Part shown: one piece after another, positions 13,748 through 26,800 of the stretch
How positions within the stretch are numbered: position 1 is the stretch's first letter
Layout: every line of letters begins with the position of its first letter
Program-made: the position numbers and the translations under genes
Source of the DNA: Litomosoides sigmodontis
Lineage: Eukaryota; Nematoda; Chromadorea; Rhabditida; Onchocercidae
Assembly (NCBI GenBank): GCA_963070105.1
Contig: OY718806.1
Span: 5,725,865 to 5,789,864 of the forward strand
Length of the DNA stretch: 64,000 nt
Direction: 5' to 3'
The notes under the pieces: generated by a model
What the model was told of the DNA's origin: nothing
What the model saw: the letters and a program-made list of their open reading frames with translations, nothing else
The model's database searches: none

Positions 13748-16700
13748 TTATAATTCATCCATATCAGAAATTTGATCATTTTTCCTGTGACTTTTTTCAC
13801 TTTCGAGTTTGAAATTTGATGAATCCTCTTGGGAGTTTTCAAAATTTTTCGTTGCAATATTGATGTCGAAGTTGTTCAAATTGCCATTGCTCTCCTTATG
13901 TTTGACCCTTTCCCCACCAATCGCATTAGATGCTGTAAAAAGATATTAACATCACAACAAACAAAAACAACTGTGGGAAAAACAAATAACAAGTTTTCCC
14001 TGTGAACAACTCGAAATCTCTGATCACGAACTTAAAACAATTTCACTTGATCAATGATTACTGGTATCAGCGCTTCACATATCAATTTATACATAAAGAT
14101 CAACAGAAAACAAAGCTGTTTCCAGAAACGAGAACAAGACCGTTGAAACAATTTTTTATAGAAACTTAAACAGCTGATACATTAAAGCAGGAATTGTGAG
14201 AATTTGGAAAATGAACTGTGATCAAAATAAAATTCAATGAACAAAGCGATGAGTGCGCATAGAGCAGCGAATACAAATAAACTGAATGATCGTCGCCAAA
14301 TGACCACTGAAACTAATATATAAAGGCCTGTAATCGAAAACGAACGAAGTAACCTGTCTGGTCGGACCCACAGTTTCTCAGGAGGAGCTGAAAAGCATTA
14401 GCACAATAAATCTATTATAATAAAATGTACTACCACTCAATGTCACTTTTAACAAAACGTTGGGTTTTATCATCAATGACATGACATAGTTTTAAAATAC
14501 CAATATGAAAACTGTTGCATTTAGAGCGTTATAAAAGAAGATGACATACATGAAAACAAAGCAAAGAGCACCAAAACAAGCTGTGAATATAACGTTTTCT
14601 CATCTTCAATGGGTTTAATCTTCCAGTGCCGTAAAGTCTTATATAATTAAAAATATAGTCATGCTATCCCTTTCGAAAAGGACGCACTTCAGTATCATGA
14701 ACAAAAAAGTGATAGTGTTCAGCGATACAATCTTTACAGCTTATCCGTAGTTGCCCACGTAAAATTAGACCAATCATCTCCTCCATTCTAGAACAAGGCT
14801 AACAAAGCGAAGCCTTTAGAGTTATGTTACAAACACCAGCATACGACTCACACTCAAAAGCTCGGCCTTTAAACAGCATCTACTTCGACAAAGCCCAAAA
14901 TAAATGAATATGGAAGACAATTTTAAAGAGGTTAATAGAAAGAGAAGTTTTCTCCACGAGAAAGAACAAAAATTAGGAACATACCTTTAACATCAATTTC
15001 GCAAACACCGTTAGAATCTTTGACAAAGCCTTCTTCACATATACATTCGTACGAACCTTCTGTATTGTTACACTTAATGTGCTCACCAGTACATTGGTTT
15101 TCATTAAGACACTCGTTGGTATCTGTAAAACCAGAACAATTAGAGTGATCAGAATTTCCCACTTGAAAAGTAAACATCTAACCCGATTATGAAAGCAAAA
15201 CTCGCTCTATTAAAAACAAAATAAGAGCACCACACTGTGAACAAAGTGGAGATTTTCGAACCTTCACATTCGTTGTTATCACTCATAATCCATCCTGCGT
15301 GACATTCTTTACAATTTCGAGGCCCACTGCCAGAACAACCGCCTCTACATGATTTGTGACATTCTAAAAATTAAGGTACTCAGAGAAAAAAAAACAAAAA
15401 TTCAAAACCATACTAAAACTAAGGCACTGTAAGTAGTGAAGTATAAAAAATGATTCAAATTCTGTCCTATACATAAATAAATCCTTATTTTTAATTTTTT
15501 CACACCAAAAAATCACAAAAGCCATTATCATATAGTGTTTGTCACTAAGTTTTTATACATTGCTTTTACGAGACCCATACGTTTATTTAAGTTAGCTAAT
15601 GAACAGAGATATCGAAATCAGCAATTTATGCATTTATGTAGCACAAAACATTCTGCTCCGCTTAAGATGTTCCGTTTCAGTGTTTAGTGCAGTGCACCAC
15701 ATAAAATTAAATTTACCCTTGCAAATGAATGAAGAACTATTCCGCAAGGCATAATAATTTGCATCACAGTTGCTGCACATAAAGCCAACATAACCCATAT
15801 TACATATGCACTTACCGCTTCCTTCTCGAGAACCATCACCCTAAAACACTTTATAATTATAAAAGCACCGGCTTAAGGTTTGTGTTCTCAACAATGACAG
15901 CTTTTTTTGAATAAAACAATTTTTTAGACAGAAACTTTCATCAAAACTGACAGTAGATTTTCAATGAAGACCTGACAGGATCCATGACCAGAGCAAACTG
16001 GTAGACCTTTGTGAACACCAGGACAAGGTTTACAATCTGCACCAAAATGCCCAGCATCGCAACATAACCGGAGCTTTTCGAAACATAACCACTTCAAGAA
16101 ATTAGGATTGGAAAGTCGCTTGTGGAAATACCAGTTTTCAATACTCTCTTCATGTTCTTCAACTAATTGCTGACACTGCAATGTTATAACATTTAAAATC
16201 CTGCCTTTCTGGAAACACAATATCGTCTTTAACAAGACCAATACTTTTCGAATGTTGTTGGTAACAGTCCAAATACCTTGAATTCGACATCCTTGACATC
16301 TCTATACTCATTTGAGTCATCCAAATATTTCGTTTTGCATAAGTGTTCCATAACTTCTACCAATCTTGTTTCACTAAAACCACAAAGATTATGCTGTAAA
16401 CTACAAAGGTTTTCTGGACAATTTTAAATACACATTTCCAAATTTGACCATGAGCCACAAAAGTCCAGAGAAAATCCATCTTAGCACAAAAGTTCACAGA
16501 AAATCAACCCTGTTTAATTTTCATAAAGCTGATGTGGATTTTTTGTGGACTTTTGTGAACACTAACTGAAGTTTCCCTACATTTTCTCATTAGTTTTATA
16601 TTACAACTGTGATTCATACACGAACCTATGAAAACTTTGGCAGAACAAAATTCAAGAAATATAATGAACCTTTTAGCAAATTTCCCTAACTTTCTTTCCT

Positions 16701-17112
16701 CCCAATCAGTATTTCCACCAGCAAAATGTTGCTTTTCAGTCCTTTTCAGACCCTGAAAAGTAACGCAGAAAAGCCACTACAAGAACAAAATTCACAAATA
16801 AGCATATTTCTTAAGCCAACAACCCATTACACTGCCCACATGAACTCTTTTACCAAGCAACAATCGGTAGCCCTGAATCTAAAAGGAAAACTTTCCAACG
16901 TTTTGGAAGCATATTAATCTTAAAAGACGGTTCATAACTCCGTTTTTACTGAAGAAATGATACCTGCCATTAAAAAAACAAACCACTTTGAATGTTTCCA
17001 CGATAAGAGAGCAGTGTTTACACTTATCAACGTATGCAGCGAATCCCATCATAATCATCGGGGTTAGCCAACAGATCATAGGGAAAAATAAGAAACGTTG
17101 ACTGTAGCACAT
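13748..17112 (-). CDS. crld-1: CRELD, soluble isoform ending in -MDEL
   Basis: Exons (minus): 17112-16984, 16752-16670, 16373-16277, 16175-15972, 15840-15717, 15363-15262, 15122-14985, then 13932-13748. Phases join without conflict. The first exon begins MCYSQRFLFFPMICWL, a hydrophobic signal peptide, followed by the CxxC motif CKHC. Next come the conserved GGNTDWEE block, the SETRLVEVMEHLC block, and cysteine-rich EGF and furin-like repeats (SGHGSCQGDGSREG, CRGGCSGSGPRNCKECHAGW) and a calcium-binding-type EGF (DTNECLNENQC). The terminal exon is polar (about 61 codons) and ends SDMDEL, a KDEL-type ER retrieval signal. CRELD proteins act in the ER as folding/disulfide factors; C. elegans crld-1 promotes acetylcholine receptor biogenesis. 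The exon at 15122-14985 ends in phase 1 and fits this last exon and an alternative one equally well. Confidence 0.88.
14182..14387 (-). CDS. crld-1: CRELD alternative last exon with two transmembrane segments
   Basis: This exon lies between the shared exon 15122-14985 and the -MDEL exon. It has a TTTTCAG acceptor (14388-14394 region) and accepts the same phase-1 donor, reading A-PPEKLWVRPDRLLRS. It then encodes two hydrophobic segments (GLYILVSVVIW and SLFVFAALCALIALFIEF) separated by basic residues, and stops at 14184-14182. This matches the two-helix C-terminal anchor of CRELD1-type proteins, in contrast to the soluble form. A possible donor inside it (after PDR, GTTACT) would join the -MDEL exon out of frame, so the two ends are best read as mutually exclusive. 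Membrane and soluble crld-1 isoforms made by alternative splicing are known in C. elegans. Confidence 0.82.
16456..16557. repeat. Three copies of a 23-bp motif, the third inverted, in a CRELD intron
   Basis: Copies at 16456-16478 and 16485-16507 are direct repeats (CACAAAAGTCCAGAGAAAA and a variant). The copy at 16535-16557 is inverted and pairs with the first at 21 of 23 positions. Together they would form a stem-loop of about 100 nt within the intron between the exons at 16277-16373 and 16670-16752. Confidence 0.8.
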
Positions 17113-17122
17113 TTTAGCATCA

Positions 17123-17131
17123 CTGAAATGT
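17123..17131 (-). promoter_or_regulatory. Inferred SL trans-splice acceptor of CRELD
   Basis: On the minus strand the sequence ACATTTCAG lies 10 nt before the ATG at 17112 and no coding exon was found upstream of it. Nematode genes with an acceptor this close to the start usually receive a spliced leader. The site is seen; its use is inferred. Confidence 0.6.
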
Positions 17132-17948
17132 AGTAAATGTTTGCAACTGTTAACAGTAACAATAAAACCACGTGGACACTCACACGACACCGTTGATAAC
17201 AAACTGGTCGCACAATACATTATTTGTTCTGCCAATATATTTATTCGGGAGGGGGGATAGTGATATTCGAAAGACAATAGCGAATAGTGAAACGCAAAAT
17301 ATTTTAGTTTACAGCGATATGAAACAAAAAGGAAGTGTAGGGAAAATAGAGCTAGACGACGATGTGATTCGCGAAATACGACGTTGAGGTGGGCATGTTA
17401 TTAAAAAGCCACACAAACGGAGATAAGTTGCGAGCGAATAAGTTAAACTAAGTGACATAAAGACTACTAAGTGTATGATGTATCCTAGGTTGCTTCATAC
17501 TTCCCGGTGTATTCCTCACGGTGTTTTGAAACGGACTGACGTCCAAATTACAGAAGCATTCTCTCTGTGCTATTGGCTAACCCACTTGAGGTAAACTGTA
17601 CGCTGCATGTCCGGTTTATATGCATTGTAAGTTGACTTTGTTTCTTTCGTATTGTGCTTTACTCTGACCTAATCTTATTATGGTTTGCAAATCCCTCTTT
17701 CGCCTCACTACGCCCACATTGCAGTAGCTGAATAAGTATATGGGTCCCCTTCTTCATTCGAACTACGTCGCTTTCAAATCAACTCGACACGACCGCTTTC
17801 TCCAAATAACACGAACAGGTGAACTTTCCGGTTTTTCCCCACCCTCCCGCTCATACAAAGAAGTACCAAAGCATTTCTGCAGCGCCAGCGCAAAAATAGA
17901 GAACGAGGCAGCAGGGTGAAGGAAGGAGTTGGAAAAAAATTGGGCGTG

Positions 17949-17961
17949 GAACATTCTGGAA
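17949..17961 (+). promoter_or_regulatory. Heat-shock-element match
   Basis: The bases read GAAcaTTCtgGAA, three alternating 5-bp HSE units without mismatch. It lies about 840 bp upstream of the CRELD start. HSF binding is inference; one such match can occur by chance. Confidence 0.35.
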
Positions 17962-20900
17962 CGGGTTCAAGATGCATACATTCTAAGGCAGAGGAAAGGA
18001 AGGTTGGCGTCCGATCGCGTAGCTCACATTTTTGCGCATCCGTCCCCTGGCACCAACTATTTCATGACAGCTTGCTTTTGTTTGCAGCGTATGCGTGCGC
18101 GCCCTGACGTGTACTCCTTTTCGATTGATTCGCATTGGGTTTTGAACAGACTTGCATTGTGCAAGTTGCAATGTGTTCGCAGCCATGTGTGCGGAACGGT
18201 GCTTTTTTTTAATGTGAAGTGGACGTAACACCTTACAACCTAACCTGCAGGGCCAGTACACAGAGGTGGTAATTAGCGGCATTTGGCATTTGGCTCAGCG
18301 GAAACTGTTTCTAAAGCGCTTTGTTGTAACTTGTGTGCAGTTGAACAAGACGACGGGCTGTTGTTAATATTTAAATTCTTTTAACTCAGCACAGCATGGC
18401 ATTGCAGTAACCTTGTGTTTTTCTGTACATTTACTGAAACCGCGATGTTGAGGAATGTGTGCATATTCCGCAACTGGATGTAACACATAAGATATTGTAG
18501 ACGTGTATTTTTATTACTGCGTCTATTCCTTGTTTACTTTGCTGTGCAGTGAAATGTCAGTAATATGATTTCATATCTGACTTACGCCCGCAGTAATCAA
18601 AATATTGTTACATCCATTTTTACGGAGAGGTGTTTGATCAAAGTTAACGCTTTATGCTCTCCTTGACGCTATATGTTATTCTCTTTTGTATCTTTATTGA
18701 ACTATTAAGGAAATTGAAATTGCTGATTTGTAAGTTGGCAAGCCAGATTGATAAGCATCCAGAAGTAGTTGGATTATTCAGTTAGCCTACTTCTGCTGAA
18801 AAGTTTTGTATAATTTCGAGTTCGTATGGAATTCGAAGATCTGAGATTTTAGGCAGTTAGGTGTCGATTGGATGGACCATCTCTTCAACACAAATTAAAT
18901 ATGTCGGTGGATGATAATCACTCTTGAATAAATCTCGGTGTTGTCCGATTGTACTGCTTGCATGCATCACTTCGCGTTACATAGTTATCAGGAAGATAAA
19001 AAACATGACTGTTTGACCGTTACTCATTTCTTCTGTTAATTTGCATTCTAGTAGTGTCAGGAGTAATGAACCGAAGTCGAGCGTATTTGGGCCACAAGCA
19101 AAAATGACCATGCGTTGGGTAACTTAATTAGTAAACTTGGTAAAATTTTGCCATCATTTTTCTTGCCATAAGGTTGGAAGGGATTTAGAACGTGCAGCAG
19201 CTTCGACATTACTGACGTTTTGCTTATAATTTAACTGATATTAATTTTCTGTGCTACTGCAGCTGTTGCTTAGCCAGTGCTGTCAGAGTTTCTGTTTCCC
19301 AAAGAGCAAATTTTATCCTATCGACACGTGCATGTGTTCCCTGAGTTTCTGAGGTTACCATTTTATAAAAGAATTTTAATGTTTTTTACTTTTGTTTAAC
19401 TAAACGCCGTCTATTGTTATTATTTATTGTTATTAACTATTAATTATTATTAATAATCATTCTTATACATTATGTGGAGCTGTTTCAAGTTTTTAAGTGA
19501 CAGGGAGTGTTGAGAAAGTTCTTCTCTTTTACTTCACTTTCGGCTTTCTGTTTTTCCTTTGGTATTCATAACTCGTACTACTTTAACTGCTTACTTGACT
19601 TTATAATTCTGGTTTGTAATCATCATTGCTAGGTTTTATTTAACTGCAATTTAAATATTGTATTTCATGAATGTAATCGCGTTTTGATGCCTAGCTTGAC
19701 TATACCCTCATACAACCACACTTTTTGTATTGCTGGAAGTTTTAATCTCACCTATATTTATCATGAAAATATCGAATGCTTCATTCACTTATAGAATTTT
19801 GTTATCCTTTTAATGATTTAGGATTTTAACAGAACAATTTGGAGAGATGGCTTTTCCCAACCGCCCTTGCTTAAAGTGGATTTTAGATGTAAACCTATTT
19901 CTTAGGAGTCAGATAATCATAGCAGTTACTTAACACCTCCTTATTTCTTGTCATATTTGCAGCCAATGGTTCCTTTCAGTTTTTTAATAGTTACTAGAGA
20001 TTTAGAACCATATATAAGTTACTATGGTAGTTACTTTAGTACTTTGTGAGATTAATGTGGGGAAAGACGAGTTATTCAGCTTTTTCTATGAAAACTAATG
20101 AACACGGCTATCGTTCTTATATGTTTTCTTTGCAGAAAATAGGTATAAAAGCAGAATTCCATATGCGTGTTCGTCGTTCTGTAACTCTACAGTGCTAACG
20201 GAATGAATTTGAAAGACTGCATCTCTAACAGACAGCTTCGTGTCTCAAAACAAGTTGATGACTGAAGGAAAATAGGAACAGGATAGTCGAATACATTAAC
20301 ATTAACTTCTCACCTGTTCGGTCATCCAGATGAAAGAAAGAATTAGTAAAGTAGGGACATCTTGAGAATAGCTTCCTCTCTTTCTCTGTTTGAATACCTG
20401 AAATTTTGTTTTGAACTGCTTAAAAGTTCTTGTCATCTTTCGTGTCGAGAATTATCATTGGGCAAGTGTCAGAGAACGACAGAACGATTTATGCGTTTTT
20501 CTCCATTGCGTGCTTTAGAAAGTGCATGTAAAAATTTGTAATCCTATCTGGCTCTTGTGCAATTCTGCTTCAGGCTTTAGTGAACTCATTTGATAGTTAA
20601 ACACAGTCATATCACTTGGTACGTGGAGACAGTAGGCATGCTTTCTATGTGCTACATTAATATTGTAATACTTTTAATAATGTACACAATTCTTTCATAA
20701 GCATGAATCGACTTGTCTCTGTTGAATACTTATCATTAGAAGTGCCTGGTACCGAAGTTTTGCACCGGTTCATCTCCATCGATTTTATCACACACTTCCT
20801 GCTTCCACACTGTACTTTCACGTGCGCTGTTGCTTTTCTTTTTTGTGCTCTTTAGCTCCTTTGAGTTACTAAAGACCTTTGCTTCAATGAATATGTTCGT

Positions 20901-23843
20901 AATGACCTGTTACGTGAGCCCTTTTTCTTTGACTAACGGAAAGGGAGGGTGTAGAGTGAGAATGCAATAGTTTGTTGTAATATTTGACTTAATGCAATAG
21001 TTGACTTGTATTTATGACATTTAAAAAGTTTTCTTAGTCATGTCTGATTCGTCTGAATTCGGGCAGATATATAGATGGGTCCATCTGATCATCGGATTGA
21101 AAAGGATTGATGTTTTATACAACATGCGTTCTCAATGACGTTACGTTACAGATGTTCGCTAGAATAACAGTTCGTTCGGGATGCTATCATCTTAATAGCG
21201 TATAACTTTTGTTTCACGTTATTATGAACGGTTAGATACTTTCGATGTAATCATTCAAATGATATAGGGCTTCGTGAGTTGAGTTACGGGCATTTTCACT
21301 GTGATGCAATTAGTTATAGATTTAAAAAAAGAAAAAACCAAGCAACAGAGTAGGACTTCATAAAAAATTAAGGAAATTAAATAGTGAGAACTATGGAAAC
21401 CTGAGGTGAGACTACCAATTACTGAGTGAAAAGTGGAATTCCTTGAATTATTTCACAGTGCTACTGCTATAAAATTTTACCATCAGTTTATATCGTAACG
21501 CTTACCAGTTTTACTCCAGACGTTATTTTTCAAGGAAAGACGATATTTTGTGGTTGTGCTTTTGTCGTAAATTTACGTTACAAATATCAACTGTTTGTTT
21601 TTGTTAGAGCTATAGTGATAAAGGTTTCAAACTGTTTGCTTGTTTAAAGACCATACATGTCATGTAAAAGTTGCTGGATGCTACTCATGAAAAATAAGGC
21701 TTATTATCTCGAAAGCAATCGGGAGGGTGAGAGGTTGCGGCAGTATAAAGCTGGTCTACTAAGGTGATCTGCAACGAAATTCCCGAAAGGATGAGCTTTA
21801 TTTGCAAGGTAGCCGTTAATGCTGCTTAAAACTCGTTGTAGGAAAATGGTTTAACATTAAATGAAATTAAATGATATAAAAATTACACACAGTATCTGGG
21901 TACCGAAAAGTGCGAGTTCTTGAATTCTCTTCTCTTACAAAAGATCCTTTACATTTCCACCTGATATTGAAGTTCGATTATTTATTTAAAGATTATTTAT
22001 TTAATAGCGAATCACTGCAACTGTCATTATTTATTTGCTCTTAGTTTGGGAACAATTAATGTATGATGTTATGCTTATGACTTTATTCTCTTTATTTCGC
22101 TGATTCTGGAGTGTATAATTATCGGAGTGTTGTAATTTACTTTACTTAGATTTGGGGAATAATATGTAACAGCAGTATCTTTTGTGGTACCCGAAGTACC
22201 GTCATGCTGGTGTCTAGTTAGAGATTTGAAGGAGAGGCATTAAATTTGGACGATAATACGTTGTTCTGCATAATTTGCTCGGAAGTACTGTTTTGTTATT
22301 AGAATTAGATGTTTAATGTCTCTAATTTCCTATAGCCTTGAAAGATATTGCTGTTAGTGAACAGGGGAATAATGCTGTCTTGACATGAGAACTCGTGAAC
22401 AACTTTATCGCTTTGAGTTTTGATACTGATATGCAGTTAGTATATACTGACCGGTTTGTCCTTAGAGTCCGTGTTTATCTTTTTGCGAAGGCCGGTTGGT
22501 GAAGAATTTTCAAAACATCTTTATAATAGATTTCGAAGAAAACTGTTTGAAAGAGATTTAGTGGTGAGACAAGTATGAATACCATACAGGAACACGCAGT
22601 AAACTTGAGGTTTACTCGTGTATTACTTGTAAGGAATGTATTGGATGAAGTTTAACTATAAGCTTCGGTTAGTTCTCAGGTACATACGCAGAAACTGCCC
22701 CCCTTGTCTAACTAAATTCGTCTAATATATGAACGTTCGAAGTATTATTTTATCTGGATTTATCGTGTATTCATCAAATATTATCAATCTCTTTTGCTAC
22801 AATTCTTAATTGGTAAATATTTCCATTTTTACTGGGGAAACATATGTAGGGTCCCTTACCGGTAATGGGTATTTTGAAAACACCAGTTCTCATCATCAGC
22901 GCCATAGGTTCCAAAATATTTGCTAGTTGTTGTTATTAGCTGTGTTGAAATTTCGAATCATTTGTTTGAGCCAAGTGGGTATGTTTCTACATGTAACTGT
23001 GGTGAATAATAAGTTGGATGTTATTTCAGTTTAGGAGCTTTCACGTCTTTCTAGATCGCAAAGTATTCTCAATCGTTCAGTGTGTTTTAATCGAAGAAAG
23101 AGGTTTTACCGAGAGCACGAAATTGTGCTGCTGATGTAATGTGAAAAAAATATTTTGCTAGTGCCACTAAGTTGTGATTAATTTGTCTGTATTTAATTGA
23201 GCTCGAATATGCTAAGATCTCCAATTTCATAAATCTCTGCTGACTGAAATAGTTTTGCATTTGTATTCTACTCTTCGTTTTTCGGCCCCTTCCTTTTATC
23301 GCGCAGCGTTTTTCGAAGCCAGTTCTTCTTTTTCTTTTTTCCATTTCATGGCATCGTTATTTAGCTTTCACCAGCGTAGTATTTATACTTCTCATTAAAA
23401 ACTTTGAATTCTTGTCTGGTATGTCTCTCTACTGTTTTACTCTTTTTCTTTCTCTGCTTTTTTCCATATCACACCGGAAATTCCATTTTATAAACAATTA
23501 ATAAAACGGTTCCCCTCCAGAAGCAGTTCAAACATGTATGATTCACAGTTGTCATCACTTTCTTCTAATGCCAAGAACACTGCTCTGCTCACTTTTATAC
23601 GTAGTTTCTCGTTGGCACTCTCAAAGTCATTCTATCTGTAATCCTGCCGTAAATTCTCTAATTCATGATGCTGTTCCATTACTTACTTTTCTCAGCAAAG
23701 AAAATGTTCAGTTCTTCATTTATAGTTTTATGGCTTTTGAGCGCATTTGTTGTTTTGAAAAGTATTGTTGTTTGAACGAGCATTGCTGTGCATTTACGCA
23801 AGCTTAAGTAAATGACACAAAATTGCTTTAGAGCTAATCGAAC

Positions 23844-23854
23844 TTGTCTTCTAG
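23844..23854 (+). promoter_or_regulatory. Acceptor-like site before the Egalitarian start
   Basis: TTGTCTTCTAG ends 29 nt before the ATG at 23884. It is either a trans-splice site or the acceptor of a non-coding upstream exon. Confidence 0.5.
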
Positions 23855-23883
23855 GTAAAAAGTAGTAGCAGCTCGGCAATAAT

Positions 23884-26800
23884 ATGATGGATGAAGCAAA
23901 GAATATGGCGTTGCTGTTTTTCATGGATCATTTAATGCAAAAGAATGGCCGGCGCACAATTCATGATCTCAGCTGCCAATTCGGTGCACGTGGCTTTACT
24001 GCAGAAATGCGCGATGCGGTTGGTACCACGCAGGAAGGTCTCACCGATTTTCTCAATCAACATCCCTCACTGTTTACAGTTGAAGGTGACCAGGTAAATT
24101 ACCAATCAGTTTAATACAAACAATTATTTTCCTCCCTCGACTTAACGAAGTTCTGAATAATTGGTGACTGAATTGACTCATGCCTTCGAAGTCACTTCAT
24201 TTAGCATATATTTATGACTTGCCGCTTATTGTTGACTTTCGGTTGATTTCAGTTTTCGTGGAGCTATTTAAATGTTATTATTAGCTATAAATGCGAGTGA
24301 ATATTCATGCTCGTTCACTGTGAATAACTTGCATCATTTCTTTTTTTTCTGAGTTCCGCTACAGTTTTACTAATATTCGAGTAATGTTTTTAGGTCTGTT
24401 TAAATGGATTTGGTGATATGACAGTGAAGAATAATTCTTTATTGCAAGCGACTGCGAACGCTAGGAATCGTGATTATGTGAAGGAGGCGGTGCAATTTTT
24501 TGAAGCAAAACTACAGAAGTTCGGGCCGGAGTTGCAGGAATGCCTTGTTTACTACACGATTTTTTCGTAAATGCAAAAACGCTCTGTTGATAACAACGAA
24601 TCATTTTTATTATTGCTGTGTAGTACAGAAATTGGGTTCATCTTTATATTTGTTTACATTCAGATATATATTTCTAGATATTAGGAATTTTTACTTCAGT
24701 GATTGATCATTTCCATTAATCTAAATACACTTGCAGATTAAGAGCCTACTAGGTCATCGTTCACAAGCTGCTCCTGAAGTGCGTCTGGTATCTGGTAGGC
24801 ATCTGAAGGACTTCTGTGAGTTTCTTCAATCGCAGAGTGATCACTTTGTAGTTGAGGGAGATCGAGTTCGGTTGAAAAATATGCCAGAACCCAGTAATGC
24901 TGGTGTCGAATTGGATGATGAAGGAAAACCCTTAGCTGGTATAAAAGCGAAACAAGCAGCTGTCGAATATCTTAGATCCGTTGTGGAGCAGGTTTTCACT
25001 TATAGCCCACATTATTTAAAGTGATGGTTGTTTGCGGTTTATTTTTTAAGAGTTATCAGGATAACATTAATTTCTGTTTATTGAAAGGATTATGGCTTGC
25101 TTTCATGCGAAACGTAAAAAAGTTTAGGCGCTCAAAAAGCGGTCTAGGAATGGGTGCTCTTGTACTTCTGAAACCGAGAATAAAAGCTGTCCATATAATG
25201 CCTATCGAAATCTCAATTTTTAGAATGATGAACAGCCTATACCAATGGATATTTTCTATCAAAAATTTTGCGATCGTTTTTCTCATACTGTCAGGCAAGA
25301 AGTGGCAACCAACCCAAAGGAATTATTGCAGTTTTTGAAGCTTAATCGTAACGTGTTTTTCATAAGATCCAATAAGGTGATTTTGAAAATAAAAAGTTTG
25401 TTGCTTGGCTAAAAATACAAAAAATTTGTTCTGTCGCTCTTTGCTACGTTTTACCGCTTTAGCTTTTTAACGGAATAATTGTGTGACCCATCATCATCAG
25501 AGAAATTATTTATTACCAATTTCCATCAGGATTTGAGGACATGATATGCTTCCAAACCTAAATTTATGTTTTACTAGGTTTCGCTTGTGAAAAATCGAGC
25601 TTTAGAAGATGGTTCAGAAAGTGGTTCCACTGAGAGTTCAGAACTTGAAAATCATAATAGCCACCTAAATCATACTGCTATAAATCGCATCAATCTTGTG
25701 AAAGCTTTGAAACCTGCACAGGTATCAAGTTTATTTTTATTCCTTTACCTTTTTTCTTACGAGCTGATCAGTAATATTTGCAAGTTTTTCTCACAACAAT
25801 ACTAAGGTCATGTAATTTAATGTGACAAGCTTTGAGAATTTTTCAGGAATCAGTATTATTGCTAAACGCAGAAATTGACAGTATGGAAGAACGAATTGTT
25901 GGTGTTGATTTTAAGACTGTTACCCTTGGCATGCAAGGAGAAGAGTTTCTGTCTCTGATTGTATTGGCAACGACCACACAAATCATTGTTTTCGATGTTG
26001 TTCATAGTGATACCATATTGTTGGAAAGTGGTGTTAAGGAGATTTTGGAATCTGAGAGGATCGTTAAGGTATATTTTATTGTACTTTTTCCACAGAGATT
26101 TTTTATCTTTTTATGGAATTTTATGATATGAAAATGATCAGCCCCATAGTGGTTCTAGCATTTTAATATTGAAATGCCTGCGAAATAGCAAATTGTTGAG
26201 AAAGCGTTCGGAAACTTTTAATAGTTTCAAGAAAGCATAGATGTTTCGCTGTTTCATCTTGATCTATGGTGTCAAGATATTCCTAATCATTGATCATCTG
26301 CTGGTGAATTGGGTTAACTGCTAGCATTATAAATATCTGCAGATAAATGCGCCATTCTTCCAGCATGTTGTCATATCATCAATAAGGGTGAACTATGCCC
26401 GTGCCCTTATTGTGATGGTTGTTTCATGGACTGAAGTGTGGGTGTAATTTCTTTTTCTTGTAGTTTCTTCTAGTTTTTGTAATTTCTTATCAAGTTTAGT
26501 TTCTTAGGTAATTCATGATGCCAAGAGAGTGGCTACTTTACTAGCTCATCGTTACGCCATCAACCTTAGAAAAATCTTCGATACGCAAGTGAGTTCGTAA
26601 TTTTTTAATGTTTCAGTAGGAATTAATTCCGTCTGAGGTCAAATCGTAGGAACTGTTTTGCTTTCCTAAAGTTTAGTTGACTGCAAAAAATTAGTAACAT
26701 TTTTGTGTTCTAATTTTTCTGTGACAGATAGCTCATGCGATATTGCAATATGAGAAGTTTGGCAAAGCTTTGACTGATACGCATGCAGTGTCGTTCTTAA

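Larger units (their letters stand above)
17113..23883. other. 6.8-kb divergent intergenic region between CRELD and the Egalitarian homologue
   Basis: CRELD reads left and the Egalitarian homologue reads right, so both promoters lie here. About 17750-18250 is richer in G+C and CpG than the surroundings and has short overlapping open frames on both strands, none resembling a protein. From about 18300 to 23080 there is no open frame of 60 codons on either strand. A three-unit heat-shock-element match lies at 17949-17961. I recognise no gene, tRNA or mobile element. Non-coding 5' exons of the right-hand gene are possible. Confidence 0.55.
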
